A DNA stretch of 64,000 nucleotides, from assembly GCA_023055505.1 (NCBI GenBank), contig JALIRH010000049.1, forward strand, positions 3,038,001 through 3,102,000. The letters are read 5' to 3'. This document shows positions 22,741 to 34,459 of this stretch, one piece after another. The position numbers and the translations under genes are program-made. Source of the stretch: Callipepla californica brunnescens. Its lineage: Eukaryota > Chordata > Aves > Galliformes > Odontophoridae. The notes below the pieces were generated by a model. The model was not told where the DNA came from. It saw only the letters and a program-made list of their open reading frames with translations, and searched no databases. Numbering within the stretch: position 1 is the first letter of the stretch; the number at the start of each line of letters is the position of its first letter.

Positions 22741-22917
22741 GTTTGCAGAAGGGAAGGGGAAGGGAAGGAAAAAGGGGGGAAAGGAAGGAAGGAAAAAGGG
22801 GGGAAAGGAAGGAAAAAAAAAAAAGGGGAAAGGAAGGAAAAAAAGGGGAAAGGAAGGAAAAAAAGGGGAAAGGAAGGAAAAAAAGGGGAAAGGAAGGAAA
22901 AAAAGGGGAAAGGAAAC
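22741..22917. repeat. Purine-only minisatellite
   Basis: Units of roughly 20 bp, GGGGAAAGGAAGGAAAAAAA, are tandemly repeated, with shorter GGAAAGGAAGGAAAAAGG units at the left. The plus strand is all G and A. Open frames through it (KEKRGKEGKK type) are a by-product. Confidence 0.9.
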
Positions 22918-23317
22918 TTACCTGTTATATCGGTCATTGGCAGGGACTGATTTTGCTGAGGTGCTCAGATGTCATCGACATCTCAGTAATGTGGTATGTA
23001 TATGTGCAAAGCTGCACGTATGGAATTGACTGCTGACTGTATAAACCAATATAAACCAATTTTTCAGACAGATCTCAATACCTGCAAAGCACATGAACAA
23101 CCCCGCGCATTATTTTATTGTGTCCTCTCGGTGAGATAATGTCAGGGCCTGAGGACTCAAACAGCTCGGCCTGACCCACTTGGGTATGCTGGAGCTGATC
23201 AGGCCCCTCCTCATACCAGGACCATCAGCTCCTGCTTTAGTGAGGCTGCAGCTAGGCTGGGCTCCAGCTCCACACAGTCCTGCCTGGCTATGGGGCCACT
23301 GAGCTCACCCAGTGGAC
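22918..23317. other. Non-coding stretch
   Basis: No gene or repeat recognised between the purine tract and the CR1 tail. Confidence 0.5.
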
Positions 23318-23467
23318 CAATTTCATAGATTCACGAGGTTGGAAAGGACCTCTAAGATCATCTAGTCCAACCGTCCTCCCACCACCATCCCTACCCACCA
23401 AACTACTCAATCCAATCCCTTAGCACCTCATCTAAACGCTTCTTGAACAGCGCTAGGGATGGGCCCC
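23318..23467 (-). mobile_element. CR1 LINE 3' end
   Basis: TTCATAGATTCACGAGGTTGG, AAAGGACCTCTAAGATCATC and TTCTTGAACAGCGCTAGGGA are the reverse complement of the CR1 3' untranslated region and tail, corresponding to 28060-28204 on the plus strand. Only about 150 bp is present. Confidence 0.85.
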
Positions 23468-24845
23468 TGTGGCTGCTCCGGTGCCCCTGGCTGCCCCGGT
23501 GCTGGCTAGGGTGATGGACCCCGGCCCTCCCCTTGTCCCCTAGAGAGCACCCATTGCTCCCAGCTCCTCTTCCCACAGGCCTTACAGCCGTACCTCAGCT
23601 TGTCTGCAAAGGCGTGCCGTCTTCAAAAGCACTCAGACGCAACTCCAGGAGAATCCGCCTGAGGTGCAGACCAAGGGATGACGAACAGTTCAGCTTGCCA
23701 TTGTGAGCGTTCACTGCTGGCATGCATTTGTTTTTGTTTTTTTCTTTTTTCTGTGCAGTAAACGCTTGTGAAAAAGCTGGTGTTTCTTGTGTGGCGTTAG
23801 GTATTTTATATCACTGTGTGTACGTAGGAGAGCGCAGTGATAAAGCACTGTTGGTCAGCAGCAGAAAGCACTGAGCTGTTGCGACACAGCAGGTGTGTAT
23901 TCTGGGATGTCCTGCATATGCATGCAGACAACGTATACATCCTATACAGGATAACATGAAAAAAATATATGTGCAATTGTGAAATATTAGCCAAACCACA
24001 TGCCTTCAAAATAGGCACCTGGCAGCTCAACGGAGCAGCAGTTCCAACAGACAAGATGTTGGGGCCATTGCGTGGTTATCCTTCCTTCACTGTTTTACCA
24101 CGGAACTGTTCTCTTTGTAACGCGTTCCTGGCACGTCACATTTACCGTCGTCTCATAACTCAGCGTCTTGCCTTCGTTTGGCAGAGGTAACGGTGCATCA
24201 AACACGAAGAAGTCAGAAATCGTGCAGGTTTTGGGATTTCTGATCCGGGTGTGCCAAACCTGGCATACCCGCTAAGCATTTTCCTGTCGTCAATTTCTGG
24301 CTAAGTAATAACTAGGTAATTCCTAAGAAGCGCCGAGTCGATCAGTGTGGCCTAAAAACAAAATCCCAAACATCCTAAAGCTGACTTTCCTTCTTCACAA
24401 GCCACGGTCGGTGAAGAAGGGAATGCTTTTAAGGACTGAGAAACGGCATTTCAAAGTGTGAAAGAAAAGCGTGCCCTTAACGACAAGAACTGTTTCTCGC
24501 TTACCTAAAACCATAAGGCTCAGCTGCCCTCATGCATCACAGGATGACAAAGTGGGAGATGCAATGCTGCAAAGGATTGATTACAACTTAATTAGGCATC
24601 AAAAGGAGGGCTAAAAGTATTCAAGGAGGTGAAGGAGCTCTTCCGCACGTGTGAGATGGAAAGGATTCTTAATATGGTGACAGTAATCCCGTAAAGAGAA
24701 TGACTTCTGCTTTTTCTCTAAGTGATGCAGAAAGATGAGGAGCGGTCCACGCAAAGTTTGAAAGATTGGAGGGTTTTTTTTTTTAAAGGATCGGGGCACC
24801 GAGGCCTGTCCGATTAATTGCTGGAGCAGGAAAACAAACCACCTC
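23468..24845. other. Non-coding stretch
   Basis: I see no supported gene. There are short T and A runs at about 23730-23755 and 24774-24785. No exon pair with consistent phase was found. Confidence 0.5.
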
Positions 24846-25180
24846 TGTAGGTCAAATAACCCCGAGGAAAGCACTCAAGGAAATGGTGTGAAAGGTGGTA
24901 TATTTTCGGTAGGCTTTAAGTAGATGGTATACAAACAAATAGCAGAAGAGATTGGCTCACCTTGGTGATGGTTGAGGCTTGCCGATAACTCCACCAGGGA
25001 GGGATCTCCAACCAGAGATCCTTCCCTGCTGGTGGTGGTCAGCCCTTAAATGGGGTCTGGGAGAGGTGGAGTCAAACTGCACCCCTTCCAATCACACTCA
25101 GTTGTGCCCCTGCAGCTGACTCAGTGCCTCAGGTGATCCATCAGTGGTTCAGGCCGTGATTCAGCAGTTCCCATACATCC
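24846..25180. repeat. Dispersed repeat, copy 2
   Basis: A direct-orientation copy of 18312-18662: TAGGTCAAATAACCCCGAGG, GGTATATTTTCGGTAGGC, GATGGTTGAGGCTTGCC and GTCAGCCCTTAAATGGGG. Divergence is spread along the length, so the copies are not recent. Confidence 0.75.
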
Positions 25181-25692
25181 CTCCACCTTGGGCCTGAGAG
25201 ATCTGAAGTTCAAAGTTCCATTGTGATTGAGTGCTTGTTCAGACTGGGCCCTTCTCACATCCAAATCCTATGATGAGACACATTGCCCACGTGGGACTTG
25301 GGCCTCGCAATATCTTGCACCCCACGCAGAGTGCTGCTTTTCCCTTGTCCCTCATTTGACATCACACAAACCTCAATCTCAATGCCCCAGGAAGGGCCCT
25401 GTGCCAGCATGAGGGACAGGATCTCCCCTCCATGGCTCCGGGGATCAGGGCATGGCCTTTCTGCTTCGTGAGACAAAGAAGGGATTTCTCAGCATCACAG
25501 CCACCATTACAGTTCTTTGTCAACCTGTAACCGTGGCTTCCAATGATCTGCTCCAGCAAGTCCCTGGCGCTAACGAAGCACGGAGCTGGGCCGGCCTTGC
25601 GACGGCAGCTAGCCGTGGGAGAACAGAAATCTCACGGCCAGTGGTTTGTAATGCTTTCATAATTGACCTGGGTGCGGGACCTGAAGGCACGC
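25181..25692. other. Non-coding stretch
   Basis: No gene recognised between the dispersed repeat and the solo LTR. Confidence 0.5.
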
Positions 25693-26237
25693 TGTCAACG
25701 GTTTACCGGAATGGGTCGGACGGTTCCGCGACCATTGGTGTGGGGGACCCATGGCCCAGGAAAGGGGAAAGGGAAAAGGAGATGGGCCTAGGAACAAAGC
25801 AGCGGCAACGATCTGAGGAGGAAAGCTAATTCACTAAATAAGATCTCAGGCAGCAAAATGACACAATCTAATACGATCTAATTGGAATTGAGGCTAATGA
25901 ATCAAATAAAATGAGCAAGAGAATGTCTGATAAACCGAAGGCCTTATGCTAACGCTGAAAGCGAACGGCAGCGAGCACCCACTGCCGAGTGATCCCGAAG
26001 GAAAGAGAGCTTCCTGTGACACACGAGCAGTTGATATCTTTTCCTCTGAGCAGAAAATACGTAAAAATACAAAGCATCGCACAGTGCTCTGGGGAATGGA
26101 GTTCTTCTCTTCTGGGACAGGTACACCCATAACTACTGATGATCCGCGGAGCTGGAGCCCTGACTCTTTGACTCTTCATGCACTCCATGATGTTACGATG
26201 TGGAATACCAATGCCCCAAAATCATAAAACCGTGGCA
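25693..26237 (-). mobile_element. Solo LTR of the provirus B/C family (older copy)
   Basis: TGTCAACGGTTTACCGG to AAAACCGTGGCA on the plus strand is the reverse complement of the B LTR, with more substitutions than 27264-27830. The flanks CACGC and CACAC are compatible with a mutated 5-bp target duplication. The decayed outer terminus (GGCA instead of GACA) and the divergence indicate an older insertion. Confidence 0.88.
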
Positions 26238-26631
26238 CACACTGAGCAGGTTTGCGGATCGCACGGATTTGGGGTGAGCTCCTGACTCCCTTAGGACGTC
26301 CTGCTGAGAGATCTCGCCAAACTGGAGGGCTGGGCAATTGGCAGCAACGTTCGGAGAACCCAACCTACGAGGTCACGCTGTCCCCAGCAGTTCTACTGAA
26401 CCGTGGCCCTCAGCGCGAGGGCAAAACGCTCCTTCACAGCCCCGGGGTCGGTGTCTGCAACGCCTCCCCGGGCCGCACGTTCTGGAGCCTGACAGCTCTT
26501 TTGAGAAGTATACTTTTATATATTTACATCAAAAGATAAATTTATGTATTCATATAGAAAGATAAATTTATATATTTATATAAAAAAAATCTAAATTTGT
26601 ATATTTGTGTAAAGATATATATGTTTATACT
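26238..26631. other. Non-coding stretch with AT-rich tract
   Basis: No gene. From about 26508 to 26630 there is a degenerate ATATTTATAT/GATAAATTTATAT tract immediately before the CR1 fragment. Confidence 0.6.
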
Positions 26632-27258
26632 GACGTGGTGGCGAACGGTGTTAAGTCCAGCTAGCGTCCCGTCACAAGTGGTGTCCCCCAAGGGTCGGTA
26701 TTGGGGCCCATACTGTTTAATCTCTTTATTGATGACCTGGATGAGGGGATTGAGTGCACCCTCAGTAAGTTTGCGGATGACACCGAGTTGGGAGGATGTG
26801 TGGATGTGCCTGAGGGTAGGGAGGCCCTTCAGCGGGATCTGGAGAGGCTAGACAGTTGGGCTGAGCTCAATGGGATGAGGTTCAATAAGGCCAAGTGCCG
26901 GGTGCTGTATTTGGCCACAATAACCCCATGCAATGCTATAGGCTTGGGGCAGAACGGCTTGAGGAGTGTACAGAGGAAAAGGACCTGGGGGTGTTGGTTG
27001 ATTCCCAACGTGAGCCGGCAGTGTGCCCAGGTAGCCAAGAAGGCCAACGGCATCCTGGCCTGGATTAGGAACAGCGTGGCCAGCAGGAGCAGGGAGGGGA
27101 TCATCCCCTGTACCTCGAGTACTGTGTTCAGTGTTGGGCCCCTCACTACAAGAGAGAGATCGAGGCCCTGGAGCGTGTTCAGAGAAGGGCAACAAAGCTG
27201 TGAGGGGTCTGGAGCACAAGCGTGACCAGGAGCGGCTGAGGGAGCTGGGATTTTTTAG
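26632..27258 (+). mobile_element. CR1 LINE, 5'-truncated reverse transcriptase segment
   Basis: The translation contains [20 protein letters not shown] and [10 protein letters not shown], the catalytic FADD region and following thumb-type sequence of CR1 ORF2. Frame breaks occur after CRVLYL. The element continues on the far side of the inserted solo LTR at 27836. Confidence 0.9.
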
Positions 27259-27263
27259 CCTGG

Positions 27264-27830
27264 TGTCAACGGTTTACCAGGCTGGATCGGCCCGGTTCCG
27301 CGACGACTGGTGCGGGGGACCCACGGACCCACGCCCCAGGAAAGGGCAAGGAAAAGGGAAAAGGGAGATGGGCCTAGAAACAAAACAGCGGCAACGATCT
27401 GAGGAGGAAAGCTAATTTACTAAATAAGATATTAGAAAGCAAAATAACACAATATAATACAATGTAATTGGAATTGAGGCTAATGAATCAAATAAAATGA
27501 GCAAGAGAGAGTGTCCGATAAACTGAAGGCCTTACGCTAACGCTGAAGGCGATAAGGCAGCGAGCACCCACTGCTGAGTCGATCCCGAAGGAAAGAGAGC
27601 GTCCCGTGACCGCTGAGGGTTTTTATCTGTTCCCTCTGAGTAGAAAACACGTAAAAATACAAAGCATTGCAAAGTCCTCTGCGGAATGTAGTGCTTCTTC
27701 TCTTCTGAGACAAGTATACATGGAATTATCAATGATCTATGGAGCTGGAGTATTAGCTCTTTAACTCTTAATGCAATACATGATGTTATGATGTGGAATA
27801 CCAGTACCAAAAAATCATAAAACCATGACA
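27264..27830 (-). mobile_element. Solo LTR inserted in CR1, 5-bp target duplication
   Basis: A 567-bp LTR (TGTCAACGG...CCATGACA on the plus strand) is bounded by CCTGG at 27259-27263 and again at 27831-27835. Removing one CCTGG restores the expected CR1 sequence across the site. A 5-bp duplication fits ERVL-class integration. Confidence 0.95.
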
Positions 27831-27835
27831 CCTGG

Positions 27836-28204
27836 AGAAGAGGCTTAGAGGAGACCTCACTGCACTCTACCACTTCCTGAAGGGAGACTGTGGTGAGGAG
27901 GGGGTCGGCCTCTTCTCCCAGGTAACTAATGACAGGACGAGAGGGAATGGCCACAAGTTGTGTCGGGGAAGATTTAGATTAGACTTGAGGAAAAATTTTT
28001 CCTCTGAGAGAGTGGTCCGGCACTGGAATGGCCTGCCTAGGGAGGGGGTTGAGGCACCGTCCCTAGCGCTGTTCAAGAAGTGTTTAGATGAGGTGCTGAG
28101 GGATTTCATTTCGTTGCTTGGTTGGTAGGGATAGTGGTGTGAGGAGGGTTGGACTAGATGATCTTCTAGGTCCTTTCCAACCTCATGAATCTATGAATCT
28201 ATGG
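27836..28204 (+). mobile_element. CR1 LINE 3' part, continuing after the solo LTR
   Basis: AGAAGAGGCTTAGAGGAGAC to GGTTGGACTAGATGATCTTC and the terminal ATGAATCTATGAATCTATGG form the end of CR1 ORF2, the 3' untranslated region and the octamer-like tail. The 18-bp minisatellite begins directly at the tail. Confidence 0.92.
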
Positions 28205-30583
28205 ATCAATGTCGCCACAGGGATCAATGGGGCCATAAAACTCAATGGGGCCATAGGAATCAATGGGGACATAGGAATCAATGGGGCCATAGGGATCAAT
28301 GGGGCCATAGAAATCAGTGGAGCCATAGAACTCAAAGGGACCATAGGAATCAATGGGGTCATAGGAATCAATGGGGCCACAGGAATCAATGGGGCCATAG
28401 GGATCAATGGGGCCATAGGGATCAAATGTGCCATAGAACTCAATGGGGCCATAGGAATCAATGTGGCCATAGAACTCAATGGGGCCATAAAAATCAATAA
28501 GGCCATAGGAATCAATGGGGACATAGAACGCAATGGGGCCATAGGAATCAATGGAGCCATAGAAAATCAATGGGGCCATAGGGATCAATGGAGCCATAGG
28601 GATCAATTGCGACATAGGTATCAATGAGGCAATAGAGATCGATGGGACCATAGGAATCAATGAAGCCATAGGAATCCATGGGGCAATAGTGATCAATGGG
28701 CCATAGGGATCCATGGGGCCATAGGGATCCATGGGGCCATAGAACTCAATGGGGCCATAGGGATCAATGGGGCCATAGGGATCAATGGGGCCATAGGAAT
28801 AAATGGGGCCATAGAACTCAATGGGGCCATAGGGAGCAATGGGACCATAGGAATCAGTGGGGCCATAGAACTCAATGGGGCCATAGGGATCAATGGGACC
28901 ATAGGAATCAATGGGGCCATAGGAATCAATGGGGCCATAGGGATCAATGGGGCCATAGGAATCAGTGGGGCCATACGGATCAATGGGGCCATAGGGATCA
29001 ATTGGGCCGTTGCAGTCAGTGGGGCCATAGGAATCAATAAGGCCATAGGGATTAATGGGGCCATAGGGATCGATGGGGCCATAGGGATCAATGGTACCAT
29101 CGGAGTCAATGGAGCCATAGAACTCAATGGGGCCATAGGAATCAATGGGGCCACAGAACTCAATGTGGACATAGGAATCAATGGGGCCTTAGGGATCAAT
29201 GGGGCCTTAGGAATCAATGGGGCCATAGGAATCAATGGGGCCATAGGAATCAATGGGGGCACAGCGATCAATGGAGCCATAGGGACCAATGTGGCCACAA
29301 GAATCAATGGGGCCATACGGTTCAATGGGGCCATAGGGATCAGTGGGAGCCTAGGAATCAATGGGGCCATAGGGATCAATGGGGCCATAGGGATCAATGG
29401 TGCCAGAGAACTCAATGGGGCCTTAGGGATCAATGGGGTCATAGGGACCAATGGGAGCCTAGGAATCAATGAGGCCATAGGGATCAATGGGACCATAGGA
29501 ATCAATGCGGCCATAGAACTGAATGGGGCCATAGGGATCAATGGGACCATAGAGATCAATGGGGCCATAGGGATCAATGGGACCAGAGGGATCAGTGGGG
29601 CAATAGGGATCAATAGGGCCATAGGGAGCAGTGGGGCAATAGGGATCTATGGGGCAATAGGGATCTATGGGGCCTTAGAACTCAATGGAACCGTAGGGAT
29701 CAATGGGACCATAGAACTCAATGGGGCCGTTATAATCAATGGAGCCATAGAACTCAATGGGACCAGAGGGATCAATGGAGCCATAGGAATCAATGGGCCC
29801 ATATGAATCAGTGGGGCCATAGAACTCAGTGGGGCCATAGGGATCAATGGGGCCACAGGAATCATTGGGGCCTTAGGAATCAATGGGACCATAAAAATCA
29901 ATGGGGTTATAGGAATCAAAGGAGCCATAGAACTCAATGTGGCCATAGAACTCAATAGGGCCGTAGGAATCAAAGGGGCCATAGGAATCAATGAGGCCAT
30001 AGGAATCAGTGGGACCAGAGAACTCAGTGGGGCCATAGTAATCAATGGGGCCGTAGGGATCAATGGTGCCATAGGGATCAATGGGGCCATATGGATCAAT
30101 GGGGCCATAGAACTTAATGGGGCCATAGGGATCAATGGGACCATAGGAATCAATGGGGCCATAGGAATCAGTGTGGTCATAGGGATCAATGGAACCAAAG
30201 AAATCAGTGGTGCCATAGGGATCAATGGGGCCATAGGAATCAGTGGGGCCATAGGAGTCACTCGGGCCATAGGGATCAATGGGGCCACAGGAATCAATGG
30301 CGCCATAGGAATCCATGGGGCCATAGCGATTAATGGGGCCATAGAACTCAATGGGGCCATAGGGAGCGATGGAGCCATAGGAATCAAAGGGACCATAGGA
30401 ATCAATGGGGCCATAGGAATCAATGGGGCCATAGGGATCAATTGGACCATAGGAATCAATGTGGCCTTAGGGATCAATGGGGCCGCAGCGATCAATGGGA
30501 CCATAGGAATCAATGGGGCCATAGGAATCAATGGGGCCATAGAACTCATTGGGGCCGTAGGAATCAATGGGACCATAGGAATC
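28203..30583. repeat. 18-bp minisatellite, middle array
   Basis: About 2.4 kb of contiguous 18-bp units of the family GAATCAATGGGGCCATAG. Variants at the first three bases (GGA, GGG, GAA-C) and in GGGG (GGGA, GTGG) are mixed. It starts at the CR1 tail and is cut at 30583 by provirus C, whose target duplication GAATC is part of a unit. I saw no long-range higher-order period here by eye. Confidence 0.95.
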
Positions 30584-31158
30584 TGTCAACGTTTTACCGG
30601 GCTGGATCGGCACGGCTCCGCTACGACCGGTGCGGGGGACCCACGGACCCACACTCCAGGAAAGGGGAAAGGAAAAAAGGAAAAAGGGAAAAGGGAGATG
30701 GGCCTAGAAACAAAACAGCGGCAACGATCTGAGGAGGAAAGCTAATTACTAAATAAGATATCAGAAAGTAAAATAACACAATATAATACAATATAATTGG
30801 AATTGAGGCTAATGAATCAAATAAAATGAGCAAGAGAGAGTGTCCGATAAACTGAAGGCCTTACGCTAACGCTGAAGGCGATACGGCAGCGAGCACCCAC
30901 TGCTGCGTCGATCCCGAAGGAAAGAGAGTGTCCCGTGACCGCTGAGGGTTTTTATCTGTTCCCTCTGAGCGGAAAACACGTAAAAATACAGAGCATCGCA
31001 AAGTCCTCTGGGGAATGTAGTGCTTCTTCTCTTCTGAGGCAGGTATACCTGGAATTATCAATGATCTATGGAGCTGGAGTATTAGCTCTTTAACTCTTAA
31101 TGCAATACATGATGTTATGATGTGGAATACCAGTACCAAAAATCATAAAACCATGACA
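30584..31158 (-). mobile_element. 3' LTR of provirus C
   Basis: 575 bp, TGTCAACG to CCATGACA on the plus strand. It abuts the minisatellite on the left and the polypurine tract on the right. Confidence 0.95.
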
Positions 31159-31172
31159 TTCCACCCCTTATT
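31159..31172 (-). other. Polypurine tract of provirus C
   Basis: Minus strand AATAAGGGGTGGAA immediately before the 3' LTR. Confidence 0.8.
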
Positions 31173-31270
31173 CCACATCGTTACATCATTCTTTGTACAT
31201 ACAGAAAAACAATGATTAACATGCATTAGATACACACACACACAACATATATACAAGTATATACATGGAA

Positions 31271-34200
31271 TTACTGACTGCACTCCCCCAACATCAAATT
31301 CCCTTGTGGTACACACTGAACATCCCCATTCTTCTGCATCACCCACCAAGTGGACCCAGGTCCCTGAGCAAAGACAGTTCCACGGAGAGGTTTGCCCTTC
31401 CCAGAAGCTGGAAGGACCCGTACCGCTTTCCCCAACATGTTCTTTACATGTACTACAGGGACCTTATTTCCCTCTACAGTAGGTAGGGAGTTGGATTGGG
31501 CAGGACCATCACGATTGATGGATCCTCGAGTGTTGACCAACCAGGTGGCTTCGGCCAAATGCTTCTCCCAGTGCTTAAACGTTCTGCTACCCATTGCTTA
31601 GAACATGGTTTTTAGCAACCCATTGTATGTTTCAATCTTACCGGAAGCTGGTGCGTGATAGGGGATATGATAAATCCACTCAATGCCATGATCTTTGGCC
31701 CAATTACTTACAAGAGAATTTTTGAAATGAGTCCCATTATCTGACTCAATTCTTTCTGGAGTACCATGTCGCCACAGGACTTGCTTCTCGAGACCTAGAA
31801 TGGTGTTTCGGGCGGTAGCATGGGGTACTGCATATGTTTCAAGCCACCCAGTAGTTGCTTCCACCATGGTGAGCACATAATGTTTACCATTGCGAGTTCG
31901 TGGCAAGGTGATATAATCAACCTGCCACGCCTCCCCATATTTATACTTTTGCCGTCGTCCTTCCCCCCAGAGAGGTTTCATCCTCTTGGCTTGTTTAATT
32001 GTGGCACATGTATCACAGTCATGGATAACCTGTGCAATAGCATCCATAGTTAAGTCCACCCCTCGGTCTCTAGCCCACTTATATGTTGCATCTCTTCCTT
32101 GATGGCCCGAGGTCTCATGGGCCCATCGAGCTAAAAATAATTCACTTTTGTGTTGCCAATCCAAGTCTACTTGAGCCATCTTAACTTTAGCAGCTCGATC
32201 TACCTGATGGTTATTCTGTTGTTCTTCAGTTGCCCGGCTTTTAGGAACATGAGCATCTACATGGCGCACCTTTACAACCATATTCTTTATTCGGGCAGCA
32301 ATATTTTTCCACAGTTCAGCGGCCCAAATAGGTTTACCCCTCCGTTGCCAGCCATTTTGTTCCCACTGCTGTAACCACCCCCATAAGGCATTTGCCACCA
32401 TCCATGAGTCAGTGTAAAGATAAAGCACTGGCCACCTCTCACGTTCAGCAATATCTAAGGCCAGTTGGACAGCCTTTACCTCTGCAAATTGGCTTGACTC
32501 TCCTTTTCCTTCAGTGGCCTCTGCAACTTGTCGCGTGGGGCTCCACACTGCAGATTTCCATCTGCGGTGCTTTCCCACAATGCGACACGATCCATCTGTG
32601 AACAGGGCGTATCTCTTCTCATCTTCCGGTAGTTCATTGTATGGCGGGGCCTCTTTAGCACGTGATACCTCCTCTGCTGGGGTTGTTCCAAACTTTTTAC
32701 CTTCAGGCCAGTCCATGATCACTTCTAGGATTCCTGGATGACTGAGGTTCCCCATCCGAGCTCGCTGTGTAATCAGCGCAATCCACTTACTCCAAGTGGC
32801 ATCAGTAGCATGATGGGTGGAGGGAACCTTTCCTTTGAACATCCAATTCAGCACTGGCAGTCGAGGTGCCAGAAGGAGCTGCGCTTCAGTACCGATTACT
32901 TCGGAAGCAGCTCGAACCCCCTCGTACGCGGCCAAGATCTCCTTCTCAGTTGGAGCGTAGCGCTCCTCAGACCCCCTGTATGCTCGACTCCAGAAACCAA
33001 GGGGTCGGCCTCGGGTCTCTCCAGAAGCTCTTTGCCACAAACTCCAAGTGGGACCTTCCTTTCCAGCAGCAGTGTAGAGGATGTTCTTTACATCCTGTCC
33101 CATCCGCACTGGCCCCAGGGCCACGGCACGGGCTATCTCCTGCTTCATTTGCTCAAAAGCCTGCTGCTGCTCAGGGCCCCCTACAAAATCATTCTTCTTC
33201 CGCGTCACCCGAAAGAGAGGGCTCACAATGAGACTGTAGTTTGGAACATGCATTCTCCAAAAGCCCACTACACCCAGAAAAGCTTGGGTCTCTGTCTTAC
33301 TAGTGGGTGGAGACATAGCACTAATTTTGTCAATCACATCTGTTGGGATGTGACGACGTCCATCTTGCCACTTTATTCCTAGGAATTGAATTTCCTGTGC
33401 ACGCCCTTTTACTTTGCTTCGTTTAATAGCGAAGCCAGCTCGCAGGAGGATCTGGATTATTCTCTCTCCTTTCTCGAAAACTTCCCCTGCTGTATTGCCC
33501 CACACAATGATGTCATCAATGTATTGTAAGTGCTCAGGAGCACCGCCCTGTTCCAATGCAGTTTGGATCAACCCATGGCAAATGGTTGGGCTGTGCTTCC
33601 ACCCCTGGGGCAAACGGTTCCAGGTGTACTGAACGCCTCTCCAGGTGAAGGCAAACTGTGGCCTGCATTCTGTGGCCAAGGGAATTGAAAAGAAGGCGTT
33701 AGCAATGTCAGTCGTGGCATACCACTTGGCTGCTTTTGACTCCAGTTCATACTGGAGTTGAAGCATGTCCGGCACAGAAGCACTCAGTGGAGGTGTGACT
33801 TCATTCAGGCCACGGTAATCTACCGTCAGTCTCCATTCTCCACTGGCTTTACGCACTGGCCATATGGGGCTGTTAAACAGGGAGTGAGTTTTGCTGATCA
33901 CTCCCTGGCTCTCTAGCTGACGAATCTGGTTATGAATGGGGAGCAAGGAATCCCTGTTGGTGCGGTACTGCCGTCTGTGCACCGTTTTTGTAGCAATTGG
34001 TACCTGTTGCTCCTCCACTTGTAGTAACCCTACAACAGACGGATCTTCTGACAGGCCAGGCAAAGCAGACAGCTGCTTAATATTATCTGCATCCACAGCA
34101 GCTATTCCGAAAGCCCATCGATACCCTTTGGGATCCTTAAAATATCCCCTTTTGAGGTAATCAATACCAAGTATGCATGGGGCCCCCTGTCCGGTCGCTA

Positions 34201-34456
34201 TAGGATGCTTCTGCCAGTCTTTACCCGTGAGGCTTATTTCTGCCTCCAGCACAGACAATTCCTGAAAGCCCCCAGTCACTCCAGAGAGATGAATCAATTC
34301 TGCCCCTTTATAACTGGAAGGCATTAGAGTACATTGTGCACCAGTATCCACCAGTGCCTCATATTTCTGTGGGTTTGATGTGCCAGGCCACCGAATCCAC
34401 ACAGTCCAATACACTCTATTATCCCTCTCCCTCCTCTGGCTGAGGGCAGGGCCCCT
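31271..34456 (-). pseudogene. pol of provirus C, full length with one nonsense codon
   Basis: A 1047-codon polyprotein counted from the ATG at 34414; the open frame itself begins at the gag UAG. Domains (residues from that ATG): retropepsin with LVDTGAQ at 21-27; RT with TDIANA at 235 and YIDD at 298-301; RNase H with D606 (TDGS), E645, D669 and D720; integrase with the zinc ligands H766, H771, C800 and C803 and the D833, D892, E928 triad. All expected catalytic residues are present. An in-frame TAA at 31598-31600, where copy B has AAA, cuts off the last 108 or so residues. No dUTPase or env follows. Expression would require suppression of the gag stop. Confidence 0.94.
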
Positions 34457-34459
34457 CTA
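34412..34459 (-). promoter_or_regulatory. In-frame gag UAG and possible readthrough signal
   Basis: The gag stop TAG (34457-34459) is followed in the same frame by 14 open codons and then the pol ATG, with no frameshift. Just downstream lie CCCTC and GAGGG separated by 8 nt, able to pair as a stem-loop. Copy B has the same arrangement at 4867-4911. Gammaretroviruses use UAG readthrough for gag-pol, so suppression is a reasonable inference. Confidence 0.6.

Noticed and set aside
22667..23036. Lys/Glu/Gly-rich proteins across the purine tract
   Set aside because: Three overlapping frames are open only because the tract is nearly pure G and A; no homology or start context.
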